From assembly GCF_900110925.1 (NCBI RefSeq), contig NZ_FOFP01000014.1, positions 62,001 through 126,000 on the forward strand: DNA of 64,000 bases, read 5' to 3'. The notes below the pieces were generated by a model. It searched no databases. It was given only the letters and a program-made list of their open reading frames with translations, and was not told the origin of the DNA. Below, one piece after another: positions 16,780 through 26,714 of the stretch. How positions within the stretch are numbered: position 1 is the first letter of the stretch; every line of letters starts with the position of its first letter. The translations under genes and the position numbers were made by a program. The stretch comes from Pseudomonas cuatrocienegasensis. Its GTDB lineage: Bacteria > Pseudomonadota > Gammaproteobacteria > Pseudomonadales > Pseudomonadaceae.

Positions 16780-18469
16780 GCTCCACCGGGATCAGCTCGG
16801 CACCCCGTAGCGAGCCCAGGGTTTCCCACATATCCAGGCGCAGCACCTTGCGCTGTGGCTCGGCCGTCTGGGCGATCAGTGCTGCGGCAGGTGCTGCGCT
16901 GACTACCAGGGGCGCACTCATGCCATAGGGCACTTGTTGCGCAGCGGCGATACCGGCCGGGACGCTGCCTTGCCCCTGATTCAGGCGCACGGCATTGCCG
17001 GCAATCGCACGGGTCAGCTCATCAACGCTGCTGCCAGCAATGCGCGCGGGCAACGGGTCGAGGCCGGCGGCCTGGTAGACGGCGCCGTGGGCCACTTGCA
17101 GTTCGGCGAAGGCGCGGTCACGGGTGCGGGTGGCGAGTACGGTTTCAGTGGCGGTGCGCACGCGCTCCAGGCGGCTCTGCGCCTGGCTGGAGAAGGCACT
17201 TTCGCTCTGGCGCAGGATGCCGCGTTGCACCTGTTGCAGCTCGTTGGAGCGGGCAAACACCTGGCTGGAGCGCTCGAACTCGCGCCAGGCCACATTGACC
17301 TGAGTGAGCACCGCCATGCGCATTGCCTGGCGGCGCAGTTCGGCGACCTGCAGGCGGCTTTCGCCGGCCTTTTTCACCGCTGGGTAGGCCAGCACATTGA
17401 ACAGGTTCCAGCTCACCTGCATACCGGCATCGGCCCAGTTGTCGTTGACCAGATAGCTGTTGCTGTCGTAGTTGGCGCCAACGAACAGGTTGGCCCCGGG
17501 TAGCAGCTTGAGCAGGGCCGCGCGGGTTTCCAGCACGGCGTTGCGTGCCTGGTAGCTCTCGCTGCGAATCTCCGGACGCTGGGTCATGGAGGTGACTTCC
17601 AGATCGGCCAGGTTGTAGGCCAGGGCCGGTTGGGTGTAGTTCGCCTCGTTGGGCAGGACCAGGCTGTAGGACGTGGCCGGCGGCAGGTTCATCAGGCTGG
17701 CCAGGCGCGCCTTGGATACCGCCAGTTCACCTTCCACCACTTCCAACTGACGGATCATTTCCAGCAGGCTTTTCTGGTAGCGCAGCGATTCAAGCGGGGC
17801 AACCAGGCGCTGGCGCTCGGTCTGCCGGGCCTGTTCCAGTGCCCCACGGGCATCGCTCAGGGCGCGTTGCACGTCCGGTTGCAGGCGCTCGGCGCTGGCA
17901 GCCTGCCAATACGCCTCGCGTACCTGTTGGACGATATCGGCGACCACCTTGCGCCGCGCTTCTTCAGCGACCAGGACCTTGTTGGCCTGGGCCTTGGCGC
18001 TGAAATAGCTGACGCCGAAGTCGAGCACGTTCCACGACAGGCGCAGGTTGGCGTCGCGGCTATAGCGGTCGCTGCTGGTCGACGATTCCAGGGATTCACG
18101 GCCGGTGGTGACCGACTCGCTGGACGAACCAGCGACGTTGTCGCGCGCCTTCCAGCCGGCATTGGCCGCCAGTTGCGGCAGCAAATTAAGGTTGCTGACG
18201 CTCAGGCTGTTGTCTTCCAGCGCTCGCTGCATCAGGCCCAGGCGCTGCTGCAGGTTGTACTTCACGGCGCGGGCCATGGCCTCTTCCAGGCTGATGGCGC
18301 GGGTTACCGGCTCCTGGGTATCGAACATCTGCTGGCGATCCGCGCTGGCTTCGGCCAGTTGCTGCTCGGGCGTGAGTGCCTCGGGAGTGACGGCGCAGGC
18401 GGACAGGCCCAGTGCGGCACAGGCGATGGCCAGGCGCAGGGCAGAGCGGTTAAAGGTCGTGCGGGTCAT
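16760..18469 (-). CDS. TolC-family outer-membrane lipoprotein
   Basis: A 569-residue outer-membrane factor. The signal peptide ends in a lipobox (LSAC, Cys25). The body has two similar halves typical of TolC proteins: AISLEEAMARAVKYNLQQRL near residue 60, LRLSWNVLDFGVSYFSAKAQANK in the first half, and MQVSWNLFNVLAYPAVKKA in the second, with heptad-rich helices between. The C-terminal ~90 residues form a Pro/Ala-rich extension beyond the barrel-tunnel. It lies 23 bp downstream of the giant surface-protein gene and upstream of three adaptor-type genes, so it is the likely outer-membrane channel for that protein. Confidence 0.88.
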   Translation of the reverse strand: MTRTTFNRSALRLAIACAALGLSACAVTPEALTPEQQLAEASADRQQMFDTQEPVTRAISLEEAMARAVKYNLQQRLGLMQRALEDNSLSVSNLNLLPQLAANAGWKARDNVAGSSSESVTTGRESLESSTSSDRYSRDANLRLSWNVLDFGVSYFSAKAQANKVLVAEEARRKVVADIVQQVREAYWQAASAERLQPDVQRALSDARGALEQARQTERQRLVAPLESLRYQKSLLEMIRQLEVVEGELAVSKARLASLMNLPPATSYSLVLPNEANYTQPALAYNLADLEVTSMTQRPEIRSESYQARNAVLETRAALLKLLPGANLFVGANYDSNSYLVNDNWADAGMQVSWNLFNVLAYPAVKKAGESRLQVAELRRQAMRMAVLTQVNVAWREFERSSQVFARSNELQQVQRGILRQSESAFSSQAQSRLERVRTATETVLATRTRDRAFAELQVAHGAVYQAAGLDPLPARIAGSSVDELTRAIAGNAVRLNQGQGSVPAGIAAAQQVPYGMSAPLVVSAAPAAALIAQTAEPQRKVLRLDMWETLGSLRGAELIPVERVDGRR

Positions 18470-18492
18470 TTATCGAAGATCCTTGGCAGTGT

Positions 18493-21400
18493 TCAGGCAA
18501 TGTGTCGGGTGGTGGCAGCGACCGGCTCTCCAGCCAGGTCGCTCAATTGGTCGAGCAGCTCAAGGGCTTCGCTGAGCAAAGCGCTGGAGGTGTCCTGGCG
18601 CAGCCGTTCGGACAGCGACTCGACCTGGGCAGCAGGCGCTTGCGGCGCCTCGCGCTCGGCGTTGGCCGGCGCCTGGGGCGCGCGAATGTCCAGCGGCGTG
18701 CGCTGCTCCTGGCCCTCGGCATCGCGGCTGATCAGGGTCAGGCGCAGGTGGCCTTCACGCTGTAGGCGTTCGCGGTCGATGCGCAGCTCGCCGGTACGGG
18801 CATCGAACGAGGCCCAGCTCGGCAGCGGCAGGCCATTGGCCAGGGTGACGCGCTGGGCAGTGCCAGCGTCGGGCAGCTCGACGGGCAATTGCAGGCTGAC
18901 GCTGCGGCTATCGCCCTGGCTCAGGTCGACGTTGCTGCGCAGGGTGGTGCCGTCGAAGCTGAAGCTGCTGGCGGTGTGCTGGTAGCCGCTGTCGCTGAGC
19001 ACACCATCGGCATTGGCCAGTTGCTGGCTGAGCGAGCCTCGTCCATCGGCCAAACCGCTGCCGGTATTGCGCAGCAGGCTTTGAGCTGTCGGTGCCGGTT
19101 GCGCGGGGATAGGCGCTTCGGCTGGGTTCTCGCTCAGTGCATCGCTTGGCTCGAACAGTGGTGCGTTCAGGGCCGGCCCGCCGAAGCTGGCTGCGGACGA
19201 ATTGTCACCAGGCTGGAAGGTGGTGTTCAGCTCTGGCAGCGCCGTTTCGCTGACTATCGGCTCGGCGTTGGCAACGCGCAGCGCGAGGGTCAGGGTGGTG
19301 CTGCCACCATGGGCGTCGCTGGCCTTGAGGGCGATGCTGTAGCTACCCGTGGTGTCCGGCGCGGTGCCGGACAATGTGCGGGTATCGGCATCGAAGCTGA
19401 GCCATTCGGGCAGTTCGACGATCTCCCAGGTCAGGTCGCTGTCGTTGGCGTCGCTGAACAGGTTTTCCGGCAGCGTGACTTCGTAGGCTTGGCCCGGTGC
19501 CACGTTGTCCAGCGAGAACTGCCCGTTGGCCACCGGCTCGGAGTTGACCACCTCAAGGGTCAGCTCGATCTCGGCCTCGCCGCCCCAGCCATCGCTGGCC
19601 TTGATGGTCAGGTCGTGTGTGCCCATCGTCTGCACGGTACCGGACAGGGTGCGGGTGATCGGGTCGAAGCTCAGCCCGCTAGGCAGGTTGTCGATCGTCC
19701 AGCTCAGGCTGTCGTCATCGGTATCGCGGAACAGGTTGGCAGGCAGCTGGATGCTGTAGCTTTGCCCGGCCTTGGCATCGGTCAGGGCGTAGTTGCCAGG
19801 GGTGGCCAGCGGATCGGTATTGGTTGCCAGGCTGACCTTGGCACTGATGCCGGGCTCGGTTTCGATGTTGTCGCTGTTGCGGATTTCGCTCAGGGTCACG
19901 GTCACACTGCCGGTGGCGACGCTGTTGTCCAGCACACGATAGGCAATGCCATCGATCAAGGTGCCGACCTCGGCGCTGCTCTGGCCGATGAAAGTAAGGG
20001 ATATGCTGGTGGTATCACCGGCTACGGTCACTTCGTAGACATAGCCCGTGCCGACGCCATCACCCGCGGTCAGGGCGATTTGCGTTCCGCCGATGACCAG
20101 CGCCTGGCTGCCACCCGTACGATCCACAGTGATCACCATCCGCTCGACTTCGCTGCCATCCAGCCCTGCCGAGACCGTTACACCACTGAACAGATCGATA
20201 TCGCCAGGCAGGCTGCCGTTGCTGCCGATACGGATTTCGTTGTCGCTGCCCGTGGCGGTAGCGGTCGGTGGGATCGGCTCGCCGTCTGCCTCGGCGCGTA
20301 GGGTGACGGTAGCCTGACCGTCGAAGCTTGCACGCTCGTTGGTCGCAGTGGAAGGCCCAAAGTTCACCGTCTCGAAAAGCTCCAGCGTAACCGTGCGAGT
20401 GCCGCTGGTTTCGCTGCCGGTATGGCTGTAAGTCAGGCTATTGATGACCTGCGCGGTTTCAGCACCACCACGTGCGGGGCCTTCGTCGCGGCCCATATAG
20501 AGGGTCACGACTGTTACACCATTGGTGCCCACACTGACGCGATACTCGATCCGGTCTGCGCCTTCACCTACATATTTCTGCGAGTCAACCTTCTCGGTGA
20601 GAACAATCTGGCTGCCCGCGACATTCAGTACATCACCTGCAGTGACTCCGCTGATGGTGATCTCTACGCGGTGGATCGTCTGAGCAGATTCGATGGTATC
20701 GATCTGGGTGTCCTTGAACAGCTCGACCGGGTCGCCGCCGCTGGTGAATATTGGGTTCAGCGGCGTGGTGTCCACGATCGCCGCATCGTTGATATCCACC
20801 AGACCAACGCTGGCATCCAGGCTGGTGCTGTTGCCATCGCCGTCATTGAATACCAGGTTGAAATTGGCAGTGTCGCCGTTGCGGGTCGGATCGTTACTGC
20901 TGGACGCATACGCCACCTGGCGCAGCACGTGCTGAGCATCGGCCTGGCTGACGCCAGCGATGAATGTGATGGTCAGCTTGCCATTGGCTTGCTCGAGTTC
21001 AGCAATCGCGGTGTCGCCTTTCCATATCTTGCCGTCGCCCTTCAGTTCCAGACCGTTGTCGTTGAGGAAGCTGAAGGCGTCGCCGTCCTGGGCGCCGCCG
21101 CTGCGCTCGATCACCAGGCTGGAGCCTTGATAGTCTCCAGCGATATCCAGCTGCGGGTCGCTCAGGGTGCCGCCGGGTAGCAGGGCAACAGGTTCGCCAT
21201 GCTCGGTAAAGGTGACGGTGGTTGGTTTCAGGTCGAGAACCAGCAGGCCTTCATTCCAGCTTGACCCTTGGAATACACCGGTGAGGTAGAGCTGCTTGCC
21301 ATCAGCGCTAAACGCCGCCTGACGCACTTCGTTGAAGGTGGTGCCCGCGAAGTTGGTATAGTCGCCGAAGCCTTCGACGGCTTGAGCAAGGATGAGAGAG

Positions 21401-24400
21401 CCATCTTCGGCGCGGGTATAGAGAAAGATACCGTACCTGTTCGAGTTGCCGCTGAGGCCCAGGTCACCGATCACCGCCACGCTCTTGCCGTCTGGCGAAA
21501 CAATGACATCCTTGGCGGTAATACTGCCGTTTTCTCCCAACTCAAGAGTGGCTAGAGCACTCAGGTTGCCGTCTGCTGCGACAGTGAGCACGTGCAGCAA
21601 CGAGTTGCTGTCGATGACATACAGTGTCTTGCCGTCCGCTGACAGGTTGAGCGACGAGGCGTAATAGCCGAACTCGGCAGCGTTGGCTCCGGCGACCGCT
21701 TGTTTGAAGGTCAGCGCGCCATCGGCTGCGATGCTGAACACGCTGACCAGCGTTTCGCCGCCAGAGGTGGCGACGTACAAGGTCTTGCCGTCGGGTGACA
21801 GGCTGATGGCATTGGCACCGTCGAGTTGCATGCCGCTATCGCCGGCATCTTCGAGTGTTTGCTCCAGCGTCAGGGTGACGCCGCTGCGGGTGAACACCAG
21901 TAGTTTGCTGTCGGCTGTTACATAAACCTTGTCGTCCTGGGCGACGACATCGCTCACCAGGCCGAGGTCATTACCAAATGTGCCGAGTTGCTGCAGATCG
22001 GCCGCGTTGAACAATGCCACGCCATCGGCACCGATCAGATAAAGGGCACTTCCGTCTTTCGACGCATGCAGCGTTGCAGCACCGGTCAGCCCACTGGCTT
22101 CCTTGCTCTCAAGCAGTTGCAGCGAGCCATCCGCGTCAAGCTGGTAGACGGAAATCGTGTTGTAGAAAACGTCCGAGCTAGTATTTGTTTCTTCGTCATA
22201 CGCCGAGTCGGTTAGCGAGCGCACTACGTAGACCTTGTCGCCGATGACCGTGATGCCCTGAATACCCAGCAACTGGTTGTTGCCATTGGCATCGAGCTGG
22301 GTGAGCAAGTCTGCGTAGTCGAGCGATCCAGCTTCCGCCCCCAAGGTCGGAAGTTGTCGCTGGTCACGCACGATAACGCTGGCGCTGATGCCCGGTTCGA
22401 TCTGGTCGCTCGAATCGCTCAGGCTGGCCAGGGTGATGGTGACTGTGCCGCTAGTGGCGGTATCGGCCAGCACCTTGTAGGCAAGGCCATCGATCAGGGT
22501 GGCAGTGGCTTGCGCTGTGGCACCGTTGCTGCTGACGCGAATGCTGGTCACGCCATTGTTGACCTCGACCACATACTGGTAGCCATTGGCGCTGGTCTGG
22601 CCGCTGCCTGCCTGCAGGACGATCGTCTCACCATCAATGAGCAGAGCCTGGTCGGTGCCGCTGCGATCCACAGTGATGATCAACTCGGTCAGGGGCTCAC
22701 CGTCTTCACCGAGACGCACCGAAACCTGCTCGAACAGATCGACCTGGCCAGGCAGGTTGCCTGTGCCGATGGTGAGCGAGGTATCCTGGCCGTTAGCCGA
22801 CAGGACTGGCTCAGGGGCGCTCAGCAGCAACGCCAATGTTGTGTCAGCGGATTTGCCACCGTCACCCACGCTCAGGTTCAGCTCGACACGAGCGGGTGGT
22901 TCGGCGCTATCGTTGCGGTAGGTAACCTGTTGCAGCACTTGGTTGGCGGTGACCTTGTCGACCTCGGCAATAAAACGGATGGTCAACGTGCCGCCTACCG
23001 AGGTGAACTCGGCGATGGCCGTCGAGCCCTGCAGGATCTGGTTACCAACCAGACTCAAGCCTGCGCCGTCCTTGAATCCAAACAGATCGTCCGCTGAGGC
23101 GGTGCCGCTGCGGCTGATAGTCAGTTGTGCGCCCTGGTAATTATCCCCGGCGTCGAAGTCCGCATCGGAAAAACTGATGCGGTCGGTAAAAGGCGTGCTG
23201 GGGCGGCTGGCGACATAGGTGCTGTTAGGCAGGGCAGAGAGAATGGCCACGCCGGTGGTGATCTGGCTGCGGCCGGTGTAGATATTCAGGCCATCGGCGC
23301 TTACGGCGATCTGCGTGGTGCGGTTACCTATGTTCAGGGCACTGACGAAACTCAGGCCGCCGGTTACGCTGTCGCGACCGAAGACCAGCAGCGAGCCGCC
23401 ATTCATCCCGACGTAAAGCGCTGAGCCGTCAGTGGATATGGCCATTTCACGTACGGACAGCGCGTTGGCGGGTGTCAGCCCCAGGTTGTAGAGATCCACG
23501 CTGCCAACGTAGGTCAGACTGCCATCGCTCGCATCGCGGCTGAAGATCGAGACCGGTGAAATTTCACCCGAGCCGACATAGACGAAGTTGCCGTCTGGCG
23601 AGATGACGATGTCCTGCAACTGCGACAGATAGCGGTTGTCATTGGGGCGTGTGGCGCTGTCTGGGTCGGCCGCGATGCTGGCGTCATTGATCAGGCCGAC
23701 ATAGCTCAGTGCACCGCTCTGCGTATCACGCGAGAACAGCGTGAGCATGCTGCCGCTGCGGTTGGCAACATAGACCGACGTACCGTCGGGGGAAATGACG
23801 ATGCCGCTGGGCAAGTTCATGCCCAGAGCAGTGCTGCCGCCCGTATATGTGCCCAGATAGGTCAGGGCGCCGGTTGCTGCATCACGCGAGAACTGCGCCA
23901 GGCCTGACTTATTGGTGGTGACGTCAATGGCGGTGACGCCATTGATGGTATAGAGCGACTTGCCGTCCGCCGAAATGACAATTTCGGAAATCGGCGCATC
24001 CAGTCCGGTGACACCATTTACGCCTTGTGTCGCCACGACACCGCCATAGGTGAACTGGCCATTGGCATCACGCGTCAGCAGGACGATGGAAGAAACGGCT
24101 GAACCGCCACCAACGCCATAACCGGCGACATACAGCGTGTTGCCCTGCATGACCATGGTGGTGACGCCATTGAGACCGTTGGCCTCGATCACGTCGGTAT
24201 CCGGGTTGTCACTCTCGCCTTGGCTGAAACTCTGAACCAGCGTCAGTTCGCCGGTCGCAGCATCCCGAGCATAGATCCGTAGATAACTCGTGCCGCCTGG
24301 AACGGCGGCAGCGCCGGTGCCTGTGGCGGTGGTACTGCCACTGATTACCAGGGTTTTGCCATCTTCGGAGACGACGATGTCGGTGACGAACTCGCCGTAG

Positions 24401-26658
24401 CCGCTCAGGGTGCCATCAACGTAATAAAGGGTCGGGTCGGGGGCGCTTACCTCGGCCTGCCACTGCGGTGCATTGTTGATCGCCAGGGCGATGCTGGCGC
24501 TGATTGCGGGTTCGCCGGTGTCGTCGCCACCGCCGGCGCTGCCGCCGTTGTCTTGAATGCTCGCCAGGGTGAAGGTGCGGCTACCGGTGGTGGCCTGGGT
24601 GGTGTCGTAGCCAGCGTTGGTGACCGGGGTGGTCGTCAGTGCCGGCGCGGTGTTGTGAGTTAGCAGCACATCCAGGCTGATAGCCTGGCTGTCCACCTGG
24701 CCATCGTTGGCGCGCAGTGCCAGGGTTACCACGCTGCCGTTGGCATCCGCCGAGCTTTGGTTGCTGTAGGTCACCTGGCGCAGCACGGCATTGGCGTCTT
24801 CGCGGCTGGTGCCGGCGAGGAAGGTGATGGTCAGGGTGCCGCCGCTCTGGCTGAACGTGGCGATGGCCTGGCCATCCTTGAACACGTCTCCATTCTCCAG
24901 GCGCAGGCTGCTGCTATTGGCGAAGCCGAATACGTCGTTGCTGGAAGCGCCGCCTTCACGGCTGATCAGCAGTTTGCCGCCACTGTAGTCACCGTTGCCG
25001 CTGGCCAAACGGTCGAAGTTGGCGTCGTTCAGGGTCAGGCCGCTGGCCAGGGTGATTTCCTCACCACGGATCAACGTCTGAATTGAGGAAAAGCGGCTCA
25101 GGCCGTTGCCGGAAATCAGAATCGATTGGCCATCGGCAGCGACGGCGATTTCCTGGCCATTGGTGGCGCTGGTTACCGTGCTCAGTTCAGTCAGGCTGCC
25201 ATTGTCAGCCACGCTGAATATGTGCACGGTACCGTTGGTTGCCGCAGCATAAAGTCGGTTGCCCTCTGCGTTGAGCGACAGGCTGCCAACCTGAATATCG
25301 CTGATGACATTGGCCTGGGTCAGCCTGTTGTCGACACCCAAGTGATAGATAGTGATGCCACTGCCGTTACCGACATACAGGTAACGACCGTCTTCGGAGG
25401 CCACCAAATCGGTACCAACGGCACTGATGTTGATGCTGTCGAGCAATGTCAGCGCGTCTGTGCCCGAGGCGCTGCGTTGGTACACCGTCAGGCTGGAAGG
25501 CGTCACGATGCCGGCCCCGGCGTAGGTCACGTAAACGTAGTCGCCGGAGGTGGTCACCATCCCGCTGCGACCATCGGGACGGTGGAGCTGTGTCAGAGCA
25601 CCGGTATCGGCATCGCGGTTGTAAACGTAGAGTCCGTTGAACCGACTGCCGACAAACACCTGCTTGCCATCGTCGGAGATGGCGATGCTGCCGGTGACCG
25701 TATCGCCAACCGCAATGCTTGCGCTATGGCTCAACGTGCCATCGGCATTGACGTTCAGCAGCACGAGATTGCCGTTGCCGGAAGCGCTATAGACCGATTT
25801 ACCGTCAGCGCTCACGACCATGTGCTTGACCGTGCCCAGATCCTGAATGTCCGTCAGGGTCTGCTTCAGCACCAAGCTGCCGGTGTTGCTGACCTCGAAC
25901 ACACTGATGCTGCTGTTCGAGCCGGCGGCGTAGACGTATTTGCCGTCGGCCGAGTAGGCCACCTCGCTGGAGCCGGCCAGTACGCCCGCATTCAGCGCTT
26001 CGGCTTCTTTCAGGATGTCGCCGGAAATCACCGGTGGCACATTGACTTGGCTGTCGACCTCGACCGTGGCCTTGATCGCGCTCAGGTCGGTGGTCTGGCC
26101 GCCGTCGTCGCTCAGGCTCTGCAAGGTCACGGTAACGGTGCCACTGGCAACGGATTTATCGAGCGCCTGGTAGGACAGGTTGTCGATCAGGGCACTTACG
26201 CTCTGTGGCTCGGGGTCGAATGAGTTGAGTGATAGGGTGATGGTCGTGGTACTGCCAGACACTTCCACGCTGTAAACGTAGCCTGTGTCGTTAGCCCGTG
26301 TGGTGCCACTGCCCGCGACCAGTTCGATGGCCTTGCCGTCGATTAGCAGCGCCTGGTTGCTGCCGGTGCGATCGATGGTGATGGTGATATCTGCTAGTTC
26401 ATTGAAACCGCCACCCGTTTCCAGGGAAACACTGACGTCCTTGAACAAGTCCACCGGTGGAAAACTGGTGGTGCTGTCGGTGATGACGATCGTGCTCTGG
26501 ATTGCAGTGGCTTCTACACCCGGCGCATCAGCTGTAGCCGGCGCATCGACCTGGGCTGCCACTTCCGCAGCGGTGGTAACAGCGGCAGCATCGAGCAGGA
26601 TGCGCGGCTCCAGGGCCAGGGCACGGAAATAGCGTTGCGAGGGCTTGCGTGTGGTCAT
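18493..26658 (-). CDS. Giant LEPR-XLL surface protein with three beta-propellers and cadherin-like domains
   Basis: A 2721-residue predicted exported protein. The N-terminus carries LEPRILLDAA at residues 16-25, the LEPR-XLL motif seen at the start of many giant bacterial surface proteins. Approximate architecture: module A (66-206, core ITIDRTGSNQALLIDG); propeller 1 (215-525, YVTN/lactonase-like blades of the SADGKYVYAA type); module B (539-669); a shortened A-like stretch; propeller 2 (740-1140); B (1166-1286); A (1299-1436); propeller 3 (1445-1810); B (1822-1956); two more A copies (1979-2283); two dystroglycan/cadherin-like repeats (2285-2475, FDPITRTLSGT and FDADTRTLSGT); a linker; a third such domain and a tail. 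No RTX nonapeptide repeats are visible. I chose the ATG at 26658 because GGAAGAC precedes it and the LEPR motif follows; a 114-codon upstream extension is Arg/Pro-rich antisense-type sequence. Confidence 0.85.
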   Translation of the reverse strand: MTTRKPSQRYFRALALEPRILLDAAAVTTAAEVAAQVDAPATADAPGVEATAIQSTIVITDSTTSFPPVDLFKDVSVSLETGGGFNELADITITIDRTGSNQALLIDGKAIELVAGSGTTRANDTGYVYSVEVSGSTTTITLSLNSFDPEPQSVSALIDNLSYQALDKSVASGTVTVTLQSLSDDGGQTTDLSAIKATVEVDSQVNVPPVISGDILKEAEALNAGVLAGSSEVAYSADGKYVYAAGSNSSISVFEVSNTGSLVLKQTLTDIQDLGTVKHMVVSADGKSVYSASGNGNLVLLNVNADGTLSHSASIAVGDTVTGSIAISDDGKQVFVGSRFNGLYVYNRDADTGALTQLHRPDGRSGMVTTSGDYVYVTYAGAGIVTPSSLTVYQRSASGTDALTLLDSINISAVGTDLVASEDGRYLYVGNGSGITIYHLGVDNRLTQANVISDIQVGSLSLNAEGNRLYAAATNGTVHIFSVADNGSLTELSTVTSATNGQEIAVAADGQSILISGNGLSRFSSIQTLIRGEEITLASGLTLNDANFDRLASGNGDYSGGKLLISREGGASSNDVFGFANSSSLRLENGDVFKDGQAIATFSQSGGTLTITFLAGTSREDANAVLRQVTYSNQSSADANGSVVTLALRANDGQVDSQAISLDVLLTHNTAPALTTTPVTNAGYDTTQATTGSRTFTLASIQDNGGSAGGGDDTGEPAISASIALAINNAPQWQAEVSAPDPTLYYVDGTLSGYGEFVTDIVVSEDGKTLVISGSTTATGTGAAAVPGGTSYLRIYARDAATGELTLVQSFSQGESDNPDTDVIEANGLNGVTTMVMQGNTLYVAGYGVGGGSAVSSIVLLTRDANGQFTYGGVVATQGVNGVTGLDAPISEIVISADGKSLYTINGVTAIDVTTNKSGLAQFSRDAATGALTYLGTYTGGSTALGMNLPSGIVISPDGTSVYVANRSGSMLTLFSRDTQSGALSYVGLINDASIAADPDSATRPNDNRYLSQLQDIVISPDGNFVYVGSGEISPVSIFSRDASDGSLTYVGSVDLYNLGLTPANALSVREMAISTDGSALYVGMNGGSLLVFGRDSVTGGLSFVSALNIGNRTTQIAVSADGLNIYTGRSQITTGVAILSALPNSTYVASRPSTPFTDRISFSDADFDAGDNYQGAQLTISRSGTASADDLFGFKDGAGLSLVGNQILQGSTAIAEFTSVGGTLTIRFIAEVDKVTANQVLQQVTYRNDSAEPPARVELNLSVGDGGKSADTTLALLLSAPEPVLSANGQDTSLTIGTGNLPGQVDLFEQVSVRLGEDGEPLTELIITVDRSGTDQALLIDGETIVLQAGSGQTSANGYQYVVEVNNGVTSIRVSSNGATAQATATLIDGLAYKVLADTATSGTVTITLASLSDSSDQIEPGISASVIVRDQRQLPTLGAEAGSLDYADLLTQLDANGNNQLLGIQGITVIGDKVYVVRSLTDSAYDEETNTSSDVFYNTISVYQLDADGSLQLLESKEASGLTGAATLHASKDGSALYLIGADGVALFNAADLQQLGTFGNDLGLVSDVVAQDDKVYVTADSKLLVFTRSGVTLTLEQTLEDAGDSGMQLDGANAISLSPDGKTLYVATSGGETLVSVFSIAADGALTFKQAVAGANAAEFGYYASSLNLSADGKTLYVIDSNSLLHVLTVAADGNLSALATLELGENGSITAKDVIVSPDGKSVAVIGDLGLSGNSNRYGIFLYTRAEDGSLILAQAVEGFGDYTNFAGTTFNEVRQAAFSADGKQLYLTGVFQGSSWNEGLLVLDLKPTTVTFTEHGEPVALLPGGTLSDPQLDIAGDYQGSSLVIERSGGAQDGDAFSFLNDNGLELKGDGKIWKGDTAIAELEQANGKLTITFIAGVSQADAQHVLRQVAYASSSNDPTRNGDTANFNLVFNDGDGNSTSLDASVGLVDINDAAIVDTTPLNPIFTSGGDPVELFKDTQIDTIESAQTIHRVEITISGVTAGDVLNVAGSQIVLTEKVDSQKYVGEGADRIEYRVSVGTNGVTVVTLYMGRDEGPARGGAETAQVINSLTYSHTGSETSGTRTVTLELFETVNFGPSTATNERASFDGQATVTLRAEADGEPIPPTATATGSDNEIRIGSNGSLPGDIDLFSGVTVSAGLDGSEVERMVITVDRTGGSQALVIGGTQIALTAGDGVGTGYVYEVTVAGDTTSISLTFIGQSSAEVGTLIDGIAYRVLDNSVATGSVTVTLSEIRNSDNIETEPGISAKVSLATNTDPLATPGNYALTDAKAGQSYSIQLPANLFRDTDDDSLSWTIDNLPSGLSFDPITRTLSGTVQTMGTHDLTIKASDGWGGEAEIELTLEVVNSEPVANGQFSLDNVAPGQAYEVTLPENLFSDANDSDLTWEIVELPEWLSFDADTRTLSGTAPDTTGSYSIALKASDAHGGSTTLTLALRVANAEPIVSETALPELNTTFQPGDNSSAASFGGPALNAPLFEPSDALSENPAEAPIPAQPAPTAQSLLRNTGSGLADGRGSLSQQLANADGVLSDSGYQHTASSFSFDGTTLRSNVDLSQGDSRSVSLQLPVELPDAGTAQRVTLANGLPLPSWASFDARTGELRIDRERLQREGHLRLTLISRDAEGQEQRTPLDIRAPQAPANAEREAPQAPAAQVESLSERLRQDTSSALLSEALELLDQLSDLAGEPVAATTRHIA

Positions 26659-26714
26659 GGCAGTCTTCCAGGACAATTGAACGGCGAAGATAAAAGGCAG
26701 GCTTGGGGGCAGGG

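Noticed and set aside
18889..20301. Long plus-strand open frames opposite the giant protein (up to 470 codons)
   Set aside because: They are antisense to a repetitive high-GC coding sequence, have no family motifs and are rich in Gly, Ala, Val and Gln as expected from the mirrored codon pattern.
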